Under the pieces are notes generated by a model that saw nothing but the letters and a program-made list of their open reading frames with translations, made no database searches and was not told where the DNA came from. A program made the position numbers and the translations under genes. From Thermoplasmata archaeon (GTDB taxonomy: Archaea; Thermoplasmatota; Thermoplasmata; Thermoplasmatales; Thermoplasmataceae), in contig JAKAAK010000150.1 of assembly GCA_021797025.1 (NCBI GenBank), positions 1-7,765 on the forward strand: a DNA stretch of 7,765 nt. Reading direction: 5' to 3'. This document shows positions 1 to 6,141 of this stretch, piece after piece. How positions within the stretch are numbered: position 1 is the first letter of the stretch; every line of letters starts with the position of its first letter.

Positions 1-1373
1 TTTACTAATGTGTTTATTGAATTTTTTACGTTAATTTTAACTGTATTCTCGTCTATTCCATAATTCTTGGAAATTATTTCAATCAGAGTGGGAATACTAT
101 ATACATTATCCCTCAATATTTTCACAACCTCATCATCGTAGTTCACTGCATTTATAACAGTTTTGGCATTATCTATATCCAGAGGATACCAGTATATTAA
201 AAATTCTGGTATTACCTTAAAAACCCAGGGATAACGGGCATCGGTGAAGCAATGCCTCGGCATATTGGCCACCGCCCACCTAAGCTTTTGGTCAATAGCC
301 GAAAATTCATTAAGATCGTCCTTGATCGAACTGTTAAATACAAATTGTGTTGCAAATTGATTTCTAACATAGCTTGGTATATCTGAAAAATTTTGCGTGC
401 TGGTCCATAACTTTCCGAATGCACGTATTTCTCTGGACATTTCAATATAGATAGATTGGTATCTTTCAAAATTGTAAAGCAAACGGTGTGCTTCATCAAT
501 GCATATGATGATTTTTTTTCTATTCTGGGTCAATTCCTTCCATAATATCCTCAATATCAATTCAGAATAGAAAGTTTTAGAACTTTCATTTACTCTTGAA
601 AAATCCAGTACAATATCTTGCTCTCCTATTCTAATTTCTTTTTTATAATTAGAACCAATTAAGGATTTGGAATGTTCTATAATAAATAGATATGCACTTC
701 TCTGTATCTGATCTTTTGAACTTTTAAGCTTGATATTAAGATTCGATAAAAAATCATTCCAGTCCAGTGAAATTTTAGCCATGTCCCTTAAGAAAATTGG
801 GATATACTGGGAAATAATACCCATGTTCTGTATTGGATATGTTATAAGAAACGCATTTACAAATGCTTCAGTGTCCTTAAAAGGGTCCGGCATTTCCGAT
901 TTTATGTCGAAAACATTATATCCCATTTTTAAATAATCATCATTCTCCTTATAAGAAAATATTACCTTATTTTCACTTGATAAATACAAAAGATACCTCA
1001 TTAGCCTGCTCTTACCCTGGCCGCTTGTACCGCATATTAGGACATTTTGGTTGCTTTTCTCACTTATATAATTTAATAAATCCAAGCTTCTTATCTTTAC
1101 CCGTATCATTCTATCATCCCTTTCATTTCTGAAGAATGACCTAGTGTATATTACTCCAGCATATGAGAGGGCTCCTGCACGTTTTCCATGAATAAAAAAG
1201 GCAAAAGTTAAAAAGAACAATATTAAAGCAAATTGAGATGTAAATTTATAATTATCCAGATAAAGTCCAAAAACAAGTATTACTGAAAAAATTATATAGA
1301 GTCTTAGTTTGACCGTTTTAACGAACATAAATTTTCGTGGATTAAATTGTGCAAAGAGTAATTTTCTACTCAC
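1..1373 (-). CDS. Membrane-anchored HerA/FtsK/VirB4-superfamily ATPase (3' end off window)
   Basis: The reading frame stays open for 457 codons to the left edge, so the C-terminus is missing. Residues counted from a GTG start: two hydrophobic segments at about 25-40 and 48-62 suggest an N-terminal membrane anchor. A Walker A motif GTSGQGKS is at 115-122. A Walker B motif IIICIDEAHRLL begins near 288. It is followed by SREIRAFG and WTSTQN, the helix and sensor motif usual after Walker B in HerA/VirB4/TraG-like hexameric pumps. The last visible 45 residues could be a small helical domain. In this superfamily such proteins move DNA or proteins across membranes or into capsids, so a conjugative or packaging motor is likely here; which one is not decidable. 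The GTG start is chosen because an A/T-rich TATA-like box lies about 24 bp upstream; an in-frame ATG at 1328 is the alternative. No Shine-Dalgarno site is evident. Confidence 0.85.
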   Translation of the reverse strand, partial: MSRKLLFAQFNPRKFMFVKTVKLRLYIIFSVILVFGLYLDNYKFTSQFALILFFLTFAFFIHGKRAGALSYAGVIYTRSFFRNERDDRMIRVKIRSLDLLNYISEKSNQNVLICGTSGQGKSRLMRYLLYLSSENKVIFSYKENDDYLKMGYNVFDIKSEMPDPFKDTEAFVNAFLITYPIQNMGIISQYIPIFLRDMAKISLDWNDFLSNLNIKLKSSKDQIQRSAYLFIIEHSKSLIGSNYKKEIRIGEQDIVLDFSRVNESSKTFYSELILRILWKELTQNRKKIIICIDEAHRLLYNFERYQSIYIEMSREIRAFGKLWTSTQNFSDIPSYVRNQFATQFVFNSSIKDDLNEFSAIDQKLRWAVANMPRHCFTDARYPWVFKVIPEFLIYWYPLDIDNAKTVINAVNYDDEVVKILRDNVYSIPTLIEIISKNYGIDENTVKINVKNSINTLV

Positions 1374-1390
1374 CGTCAGCCATTGTGTTT

Positions 1391-1401
1391 AATTTTAAAA
1401 A
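1391..1401 (-). promoter_or_regulatory. Candidate TATA box of the HerA-like ATPase
   Basis: The minus strand reads TTTTTAAAATT here, centred about 23 bp upstream of the GTG at 1373. This is the spacing expected for an archaeal TATA box driving a leaderless transcript. A second possible box, AATATAAA at about 1427-1434, would give a short leader instead. The call rests on position and composition only. Confidence 0.35.
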
Positions 1402-1499
1402 TCTATTGTATAGCCTACTAAATAGATTTATATTAATTGACTAGTAATTTGCTTTAGAATGATAATGACTGCGATGAATTATATAGGCTGTCTAACATT

Positions 1500-1936
1500 T
1501 TAGCAACGGACTATTTTCATTATTTTCCTTGCACCATTCCAAAATTCAATATTTGATATCGCCATTAAATTATATGCAATTTCCTTAAGTCCAATTAATT
1601 ATCATAATCCCTGTTATTAAAATACCATAATATATTCTCAGAACCCATTATGCCCTCAAGTATGGAGAATGTCCTTCCAATCTCCCACCTCATGGAATAC
1701 ATTCATGAATATTCTTTTATCAGCTCTATTCCTATTCTTCTGCTTACTGTAAGAGTCTAATTTACTATATCTCTTCTCTTATTAGTATCAATCACAGGTA
1801 AAGAGTGGATATTATCAAATATGTAGTCATATATTTTAGATGTATAATATGCAGAATCAGTACCATATATCCGTAATTCCTGACAAAATAGATCATTGCA
1901 TGTGCTATGCATCCATGTAAATAATATCTGCGAAAA
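1500..1936 (-). pseudogene. Decayed DDE transposase (IS4/IS5-superfamily), C-terminal part
   Basis: Read on the minus strand, one frame gives a transposase-like stretch containing IYGTDSAYYTSKIYDYIFD and PVIDTNKRRDIVN, matching the second catalytic Asp region (GDSAY-type motif) of IS4/IS5-like transposases. It then hits TAG. The same frame continues through SRRIGIELIKEYS, a TGA, and MYSMRWEIGRTFSILEGIM, the Y-(2)-R-(3)-E signature region. Soon after NNRDYDN a one-base shift is needed to continue as GLKEIAYNLMAISNIEFWNG and on to a TAA at 1502-1500. The expected catalytic Glu is Gly (EIGRTF where EIERTF is usual). Two stops, one frameshift, the lost catalytic residue and the absent N-terminal half make it non-functional. 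It starts directly after the helicase stop codon and fills most of the gap to the ATPase. Terminal inverted repeats were not identified. Confidence 0.82.
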
Positions 1937-4204
1937 TCATTTCCGATCACCCTTAGAAAGTGCATTATACTCTTTTACCGATGACAATGCCCTGCTATCC
2001 CTGAGAAAAGAAAGCCATCCATACGGTGTGTTTTTGGGTTCTTCAGTCATGAACAGCTGATAGAGCATGAATTTTATTTTTGTGCTGCCGTTGATATAGA
2101 ATGTTCTAGAACTCTGTAATTCTATGTCCGAATTCTTAAAAAATTCGTATCCGTATTTATCGAAGTTTGCATTTAATTGATAGTAATAAATGCTTTTTTT
2201 CCGGCAAGAAGAATTTGTTGTATCAGTCTCCTGTGATATAGATTGTTGAGACTGTGAAAAATCTCCAAGTAAGTTGGACACGGGTTCAGTATTATCGGGA
2301 GCCTTATTTTCTTGATTTCTAGAAGTGAAATTATCCGTGCCCAACTTTGGTGCATCATCTTTAGTATATTTATTGTCATTTTGCCTATTCACATATTCGT
2401 TTTTTTCGCCTAAAGGTAGTGTTCCCAAGTTGGACACCAAATTCTTATTTCTTGAATCTTTGTATTTCAGAGTTTCTATGTGATTATTTCCGTGCCCAAC
2501 TTGTTTTTTATTGTCAATGTCAACATTGAGATAATCATCAATCAAATTACACTCCATGAAGGCGTAGTAACGATTTCCTCGTGGACCCAGCCTCTTTTTT
2601 GGATATGTATAGCCGAATTTCTTTACGAAAGTCTGCCTGGCAATTGTTGGTATCCCCTTCGAGTTGCACCAGTCACCAAACCGTGTATAGGCATTATCAA
2701 CTGTTACTGATTCATTTTCAGCAGGTTCAGTTGCCTCCTCGATAAATAGATCAACAGGATTGGACAACTGATCTAGGATTGCACTGGTTTCTTCATCTGT
2801 AAGCTGCCCAGGGAAATTAAAATCATTATCCATAAGGTCAAATAACTGCTGCATCAGCAAGGTTGCTATTTTATCTCTTTCCGCATTTAGAATCTTTACA
2901 TGCAGGTCTTTTACCTCATTTTTAGGTCTCTCGTTCCGGGTTTGAACAATCAGAATTCTGGAGATGGCAGGTGGGTTATCAACAGGAATGAAAGGAAGAT
3001 TGCCCAGGAATATTCCTTTCGCTGAACTGACATAGTCATGTGACTCTTTCCCTTTCGGTTCTATGGATAAGGTATCCTGCCCGAATAGGTTGCAAAAAGA
3101 GGACCAATCCAGGATTGTCCCTTTTCTGAATTTTCTCTTAGTCTCGCTGTCAATTAAAAGATTTTTTCCCTCTATACCGGTGAACTGGAAACGCTCGGAA
3201 GTGAGAAGCCTTGCAAGGGATATAGAACCTGAACCGATAGGCATGAGTCCCTGTAAAATTCTCACACTGGTCCCTTTTCCTATTCTTTCCCTCCCGAGGA
3301 TAAATAATACACGGTGTGCAGGAAGATTGGGGTAAAATGAATATGCAAAATATGATAGCACCGTAGGAATATCAGTCTCATGATATGCAGTACGAAGCAG
3401 GTTTGCAAAGAGAGGAGTATCATTCAAGGTTAAATTTGCACCAAGAAGTAGATTAGCATTGATTTGGTACGTAAAGAAAAAATCAGTGGAGAACTGCTCC
3501 ACTTTTCTTGTTTTCAGATTCAGAAGCCCGTTTTTAAAAGGAATATAGAAAGATGGATTCATCTGCTCAGTTGTAAAAGTAGTTCGCCTGATCATCGCTA
3601 ATACTTCATTTATTTGGTTTGATGTCGGTCCTGTATGCAATGCATTTTTTATTCTTGTTCGCAGTCTTGCAATTTTATCCGAATTACCTGATTCCCCAGC
3701 CTCATCGAACATTTCCTGCCATTGTTTTACATATTCATTGTGTGCCTGAGTTTTTATGATTTCTTCGCCACGCTCAAATATTTGTCCATTAAAATAATAA
3801 ATATTTTCTCTATCCGTTCCAATTTCTGGGATTGTTTTAAATTTAAATTTTGAAGTCAATGCCTCAACTATATGTATAGCACCAGGGAAATAAAGATCAT
3901 TGTAATTTTCGCCCCCGGCATCTTGATTTATCTTGAAACGCTTCAAAATTTTTGTTTTTTCCTGATTTGTTAGGAAATTCCATGCTGAGCTCCCATAGAG
4001 ATATTGTGAAATCAGTTCCTTTCTTAATCCTATTGTTTCTGCATTTTCGGCTGTTTTAACTAAAGCCTTGGCAACACTCATTCCATAAAAATATGATCCA
4101 TCCTGATTGTAATTAAAAAGTTCCGTGTAATCATTATAAAAATAAGAATATGCTGGGTCTTGATTATCCAAAATATTTTTTATTTCACTGTCTGGATTAC
4201 TCAT
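1937..4204 (-). CDS. Superfamily 3 (D5/P4-type) replication helicase
   Basis: This is a 755-residue protein, probably the hexameric DNA helicase that replicates the element. Residues from the chosen ATG: a unique N-terminal region to about 200; a D5_N-like segment at about 205-290 with IPFKNGLLNLKTRKVEQFS; Walker A GRERIGKGTS at 304-313 (Lys310); Walker B NLLIDSE at 348-354; SF3 motif C GIFLGNLPFIP near 398-408 (Asn402); and a likely arginine finger Arg416 in ISRILIVQ. A winged-helix-like domain of the D5/P4 type fits about 498-555. Residues 560-670 are polar and Asn/Gln/Ser/Lys-rich, probably a disordered linker, followed by an extra C-terminal domain of about 85 residues. No archaeo-eukaryotic primase motif is apparent in the N-terminal region, so priming may come from the host or from unseen genes. 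An upstream in-frame ATG at 4219 is rejected because GAGGTG at 4212-4217 is correctly spaced for 4204. It is the last gene of a five-gene operon. Confidence 0.9.
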   Translation of the reverse strand: MSNPDSEIKNILDNQDPAYSYFYNDYTELFNYNQDGSYFYGMSVAKALVKTAENAETIGLRKELISQYLYGSSAWNFLTNQEKTKILKRFKINQDAGGENYNDLYFPGAIHIVEALTSKFKFKTIPEIGTDRENIYYFNGQIFERGEEIIKTQAHNEYVKQWQEMFDEAGESGNSDKIARLRTRIKNALHTGPTSNQINEVLAMIRRTTFTTEQMNPSFYIPFKNGLLNLKTRKVEQFSTDFFFTYQINANLLLGANLTLNDTPLFANLLRTAYHETDIPTVLSYFAYSFYPNLPAHRVLFILGRERIGKGTSVRILQGLMPIGSGSISLARLLTSERFQFTGIEGKNLLIDSETKRKFRKGTILDWSSFCNLFGQDTLSIEPKGKESHDYVSSAKGIFLGNLPFIPVDNPPAISRILIVQTRNERPKNEVKDLHVKILNAERDKIATLLMQQLFDLMDNDFNFPGQLTDEETSAILDQLSNPVDLFIEEATEPAENESVTVDNAYTRFGDWCNSKGIPTIARQTFVKKFGYTYPKKRLGPRGNRYYAFMECNLIDDYLNVDIDNKKQVGHGNNHIETLKYKDSRNKNLVSNLGTLPLGEKNEYVNRQNDNKYTKDDAPKLGTDNFTSRNQENKAPDNTEPVSNLLGDFSQSQQSISQETDTTNSSCRKKSIYYYQLNANFDKYGYEFFKNSDIELQSSRTFYINGSTKIKFMLYQLFMTEEPKNTPYGWLSFLRDSRALSSVKEYNALSKGDRK
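2271..2502. repeat. Four iteron-like 11-bp repeats in two inverted pairs, inside the helicase gene
   Basis: The sequence AAGTTGGACAC occurs on the plus strand at 2271-2281 and 2427-2437. Its near-identical partner AAGTTGGGCAC occurs on the minus strand at 2337-2347 and 2492-2502, where the identity extends to the 14-mer AAGTTGGGCACGGA. Orientation alternates (+,-,+,-). Start-to-start spacing is 66, 90 and 65 bp, so two modules of similar architecture are repeated about 156 bp apart. The copies fall in codons about 568-647, the polar linker of the helicase. On the minus strand they are read as QVGHG, VSNLG, KLGTD and VSNLL: the two minus-strand copies are in different frames, since 155 bp is not a multiple of 3. 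Each pair could also form an 11-bp stem with a loop of about 55 nt. The function as replication iterons or a protein-binding array is inference. Confidence 0.7.
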
Positions 4205-4481
4205 TTCTAAACACCTCAAACCAAGGTATCCAACATTTCAAGAAAATCCAGGCTATAGCTATGTTTTTGATTAGTTCCTTACCGGTTATGTTGATGTTCT
4301 CTTCACTATTAACAGAGGAAATTTTACTGTCAATTAATTTTACCTCGATTGTGTTTCTAATAATTCCCGTTACAATTGAATCGATCGAGTAGCGTAGTGG
4401 CTTTTTGTGTTTATCATCTGATAAAATATATATACCGTGACGGCACGATTGGGTTACAGTTTTTTTAATTACATTTTTCAT
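4197..4481 (-). CDS. Hypothetical protein, 94 residues, overlapping the helicase gene
   Basis: The gene has a GAGGTG Shine-Dalgarno site at 4487-4492, 5 nt before its ATG. Its first 4 nt overlap the stop of the 58-residue gene (ATGA), and its last 8 nt overlap the helicase start (ATGAGTAA), so translation of the three is probably coupled. The N-terminal half is basic (MKNVIKKTVTQSCRHG, then DDKHKKPLRYS), the middle is likely beta-rich, and the C-terminus is hydrophobic and aromatic (IAIAWIFLKCWIPWFEVF), which might be an amphipathic or membrane-touching helix. I do not recognise a family. Its position just before a replication helicase suggests a replication accessory or regulatory role, but that is only context. 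Confidence 0.8.
   Translation of the reverse strand: MKNVIKKTVTQSCRHGIYILSDDKHKKPLRYSIDSIVTGIIRNTIEVKLIDSKISSVNSEENINITGKELIKNIAIAWIFLKCWIPWFEVFRNE
4212..4217 (-). promoter_or_regulatory. Shine-Dalgarno site that sets the helicase start
   Basis: GAGGTG on the minus strand ends 7 nt before the ATG at 4204. It overlaps the codons that would follow the alternative ATG at 4219. This favours the 755-residue product beginning MSNPDSEIKN. Confidence 0.75.
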
Positions 4482-4654
4482 TTGCTCACCTCATTTCGTG
4501 CTTCTTCCATCTCGTTCAGCCTCAGCCAGGTACACAGTTTTCCGATAAATTCGTTGCTGCCTAAAATTTCTCTTTCAGTTAAAATCAAAGTTTTTACAGG
4601 ATCGTGAAAATTTATGGCCTTATTCTTCAGTGGTCTGATGTCTACATTAGTCAT
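4478..4654 (-). CDS. Hypothetical protein, 58 residues
   Basis: This short gene begins at ATG 4654 with GAGGTG at 4660-4665, 5 nt upstream. The protein begins MTNVDIRPLKNKAINFHDPV and contains LTEREILGSNEFIGKLCTWL, then a charged C-terminal helix ending EEARNEVSK. The middle looks mostly helical. No family is recognised. Its start overlaps the stop of the 51-residue gene by 8 nt, and its TGA overlaps the ATG of the 94-residue gene (ATGA), which strongly supports it being a real, translationally coupled gene. Its function is unknown. The LTEREILGSNEFIGKL segment could be a small DNA- or protein-binding helix pair, but that is a guess. Confidence 0.78.
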   Translation of the reverse strand: MTNVDIRPLKNKAINFHDPVKTLILTEREILGSNEFIGKLCTWLRLNEMEEARNEVSK

Positions 4655-4802
4655 TTTTGCACCTCATTTTTAGCAGGCTTTCCAGTATAAAATTCAGAAA
4701 GGGTGGATAATAAAGGTATTTAATACCGTTTAAATAGTCGAGAGAAATTAAATAGTGATATGATTCTATGCTTTCGAAAAAGAGGTCTTCTGTTTTTTTC
4801 AT
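4647..4802 (-). CDS. Hypothetical protein, 51 residues, aromatic-rich
   Basis: The gene starts at ATG 4802, one nucleotide after the TAA of the 53-residue gene, with GAGGTG at 4813-4818 and a rather long 10-nt spacing. It ends with TAA at 4649-4647 inside the start of the next gene (overlap ATGACTAA, 8 nt). The protein begins MKKTEDLFFESIESYHYLIS and is unusually rich in Tyr, Phe and Leu, with an amphipathic helical look (LDYLNGIKYLYYPPFLNFIL) and a basic tail (LLKMRCKND). No family is recognised. Support comes from the ribosome-binding site and the gapless operon packing rather than from similarity. Confidence 0.74.
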   Translation of the reverse strand: MKKTEDLFFESIESYHYLISLDYLNGIKYLYYPPFLNFILESLLKMRCKND

Positions 4803-4803
4803 T

Positions 4804-4965
4804 TTAACTTTTCACCTCTTTGGGATATTTTATCTGCAATCTAGCTGATTCAACCTTTAATACACCGGCATGCATATTTCCATTTTTCCATACTTTTAGA
4901 TATTCTATGTTGTAACATACCAATACAGTGTACTTCCGTAAATCTATTTTATATCTGATTGCCAT
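4804..4965 (-). CDS. Hypothetical protein, 53 residues, first gene of the helicase operon
   Basis: ATG at 4965 is preceded by GAGGT at 4971-4975 with 5-nt spacing. The protein begins MAIRYKIDLRKYTVLVCYNI and ends ARLQIKYPKEVKS. It looks like a small basic beta-rich protein with alternating hydrophobic and charged residues. No family is recognised. Its stop is 1 nt before the ATG of the 51-residue gene. As the promoter-proximal gene it sits directly downstream of the repeat-bearing divergent region, a position where element-encoded regulators are often found, but no DNA-binding motif can be shown. Confidence 0.74.
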   Translation of the reverse strand: MAIRYKIDLRKYTVLVCYNIEYLKVWKNGNMHAGVLKVESARLQIKYPKEVKS

Positions 4966-5044
4966 ATTATACCTCATTTAAATTCTAAATACAATTGTAT
5001 ATTTGTACATACATTTGTAATCTATACATGATATTTAATATTTA

Positions 5045-5052
5045 TATTTATA
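5045..5052 (-). promoter_or_regulatory. Candidate TATA box of the five-gene operon
   Basis: TATAAATA on the minus strand, followed by more A/T-rich sequence, is the best box upstream of the 53-residue gene. A start about 26 bp downstream would give a leader of about 55 nt carrying the GAGGT ribosome-binding site. That fits the leadered nature of this operon. Confidence 0.35.
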
Positions 5053-5121
5053 GTTTTTGTAATAACAAAAATATATATTTGCTTTTTATCATATTATTTA
5101 TCAGTTTAATAATACAAAATG

Positions 5122-5131
5122 TTTACATATA
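5122..5131 (+). promoter_or_regulatory. Candidate TATA box of the 328-residue gene
   Basis: TTTACATATA is centred about 24 bp before the ATG at 5150, the spacing expected for a leaderless archaeal transcript. No good Shine-Dalgarno site precedes this ATG, which agrees with leaderless translation. Confidence 0.4.
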
Positions 5132-5149
5132 CGATATGAATATTGGAAT

Positions 5150-6136
5150 ATGGAAAACAATAGACAAGTACTGTCCGTAAGAATATTACAGGATTATTCT
5201 ATGCGGCTGAAAACCTGGGCTATAATAGGTAATATGCACAATACAATTTCTTTAGAATACGATGAAAACGACATAGTTTCTTATGCAATATGCAGGTACA
5301 ATGTAATGGGTTCTTCCTTGTATATGGATTTTGTTTCTCCATCAAATAGCACCAGTATCAGTGGATATTCCCCTAGCAGGCAATTCAATATCCTGGAAAA
5401 AGAAGAAAGCCATACAGTACCTAGGACATTTAGATTATCCCCTGATGCAGAGAGTCAATTCAACAGTATTATAATTGCCTTAGGCAACCCCAGAAAAATC
5501 ACCGTATTCAAAGACATAGTAAAAAATATAGTGTTAAACAATGATGAATTTATAAGATTTATAATTAAAAATTATTTAATAAGTGTTTTTGCAGATATTT
5601 CCCTTTCATATTTGAATGGCAAAGTTACATCCAGAGACTTTAAAGCTTTTGTGCTGAATAATAGGGAAATGAATAGTACAACAAAAATGGACAAAAACAT
5701 GATTTTCAAGCTAATAAAGAGAATTGAAGAAATAAGTTCTTATGGAAAACTTATTGAAGAAATCAAAAATTCAGATACTGTAGACAGACATAGAACTGAA
5801 GAATGGGTAAGGGAGAATTTGTCAAAAATTGACACTCATGATTATGTTCCTTATTCTGAGCTCCAAATAAGACACTGCCTATTTAATTTCTATAATATTG
5901 GCAGTTCATTTCCAACTATTTTAGAACTATTTGCTATGTATTCATCTCTCGTTGAATGGGAAGATGTCTTTCCAAATGCCTATAAAATCTACCCCTGGCT
6001 TTTTAAAAAAATCATTATTGATAGAATTATCGCCATTGAGGAGAGCAATAAAAAGATGATTGATGAAAATTACAAAAAATTTAAGGAAATACTGTTTGAT
6101 GAGGCAGAAAACTTAAAGAATCTAGTACAACAGTGA
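5150..6136 (+). CDS. Hypothetical protein, 328 residues, no recognised family
   Basis: The only sizeable plus-strand gene, divergent from the helicase operon and convergent with the integrase. The N-terminal 75 residues look beta-rich (VLSVRILQDYS, SLYMDFVSPSNS). Residues about 92-131 run RTFRLSPDAESQFNSIIIAL, then a GNPRKI turn and a second helix TVFKDIVKNIVLN, a strand-helix-turn-helix pattern reminiscent of ribbon-helix-helix DNA-binding domains. This is a weak resemblance only. The remaining two thirds is mainly helical, with an acidic/basic coiled-coil-like C-terminus (EENYKK-like pattern in MIDENYKKFKEILFDEAENL). No signal peptide or transmembrane segment is evident. It is noticeably more A+T-rich than the neighbouring integrase. 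The start at 5150 is supported by the TATA-like box upstream. A regulator or structural role is possible; nothing fixes it. Confidence 0.85.
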   Translation: MENNRQVLSVRILQDYSMRLKTWAIIGNMHNTISLEYDENDIVSYAICRYNVMGSSLYMDFVSPSNSTSISGYSPSRQFNILEKEESHTVPRTFRLSPDAESQFNSIIIALGNPRKITVFKDIVKNIVLNNDEFIRFIIKNYLISVFADISLSYLNGKVTSRDFKAFVLNNREMNSTTKMDKNMIFKLIKRIEEISSYGKLIEEIKNSDTVDRHRTEEWVRENLSKIDTHDYVPYSELQIRHCLFNFYNIGSSFPTILELFAMYSSLVEWEDVFPNAYKIYPWLFKKIIIDRIIAIEESNKKMIDENYKKFKEILFDEAENLKNLVQQ

Positions 6137-6141
6137 TTTAA

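Larger units (their letters stand above)
4966..5149. promoter_or_regulatory. A+T-rich divergent promoter/operator region
   Basis: This 184-bp stretch separates the minus-strand helicase operon from the plus-strand 328-residue gene and is extremely A+T-rich. It contains a perfect 12-bp palindrome ATACAATTGTAT (4989-5000), the direct repeat ATTTGTA at 5001-5007 and 5013-5019 with a variant AATTGTA at 4993-4999, and an inverted repeat TTTTTGT/ACAAAAA (5054-5060/5065-5071). The minus strand has TATAAATA at 5045-5052, a plausible TATA box that would place transcription start near 5020 and leave the repeats in the operon leader. An operator, an RNA structure or an origin-unwinding element are all possible. 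No large gene is supported here. Confidence 0.5.

Noticed and set aside
212..499. 95-codon minus-strand open frame
   Set aside because: It lies inside the HerA-like ATPase in another frame. The ATPase frame carries the Walker B and sensor motifs across this stretch.
730..936. 68-codon plus-strand open frame
   Set aside because: Antisense to the ATPase gene, with no ribosome-binding site or recognisable motif.
2173..2379. 68-codon minus-strand open frame
   Set aside because: Alternative frame within the helicase C-terminal linker, with no independent support.
2480..2710. 76-codon plus-strand open frame
   Set aside because: Antisense to the helicase gene, with no start signal.
3063..3335. 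90-codon plus-strand open frame
   Set aside because: Antisense to the helicase ATPase core, where the coding strand is certain from Walker motifs.
4205..4219. Upstream ATG giving a 760-residue helicase
   Set aside because: The GAGGTG site at 4212-4217 would fall inside the coding sequence and is correctly spaced for the ATG at 4204.
4150..4392. 80-codon plus-strand open frame, hydrophobic
   Set aside because: Antisense to the helicase start and the 94-residue gene, both supported by Shine-Dalgarno sites.
4978..5010. 10-residue minus-strand leader ORF ahead of the 53-residue gene
   Set aside because: It is built largely from the palindrome and repeats, has no ribosome-binding site, and is too short to support.
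4995..5180. 61-codon plus-strand open frame, Tyr/Ile-rich and hydrophobic
   Set aside because: Composition follows from the very A+T-rich intergenic DNA. It overlaps the start of the 328-residue gene and lacks a ribosome-binding site.
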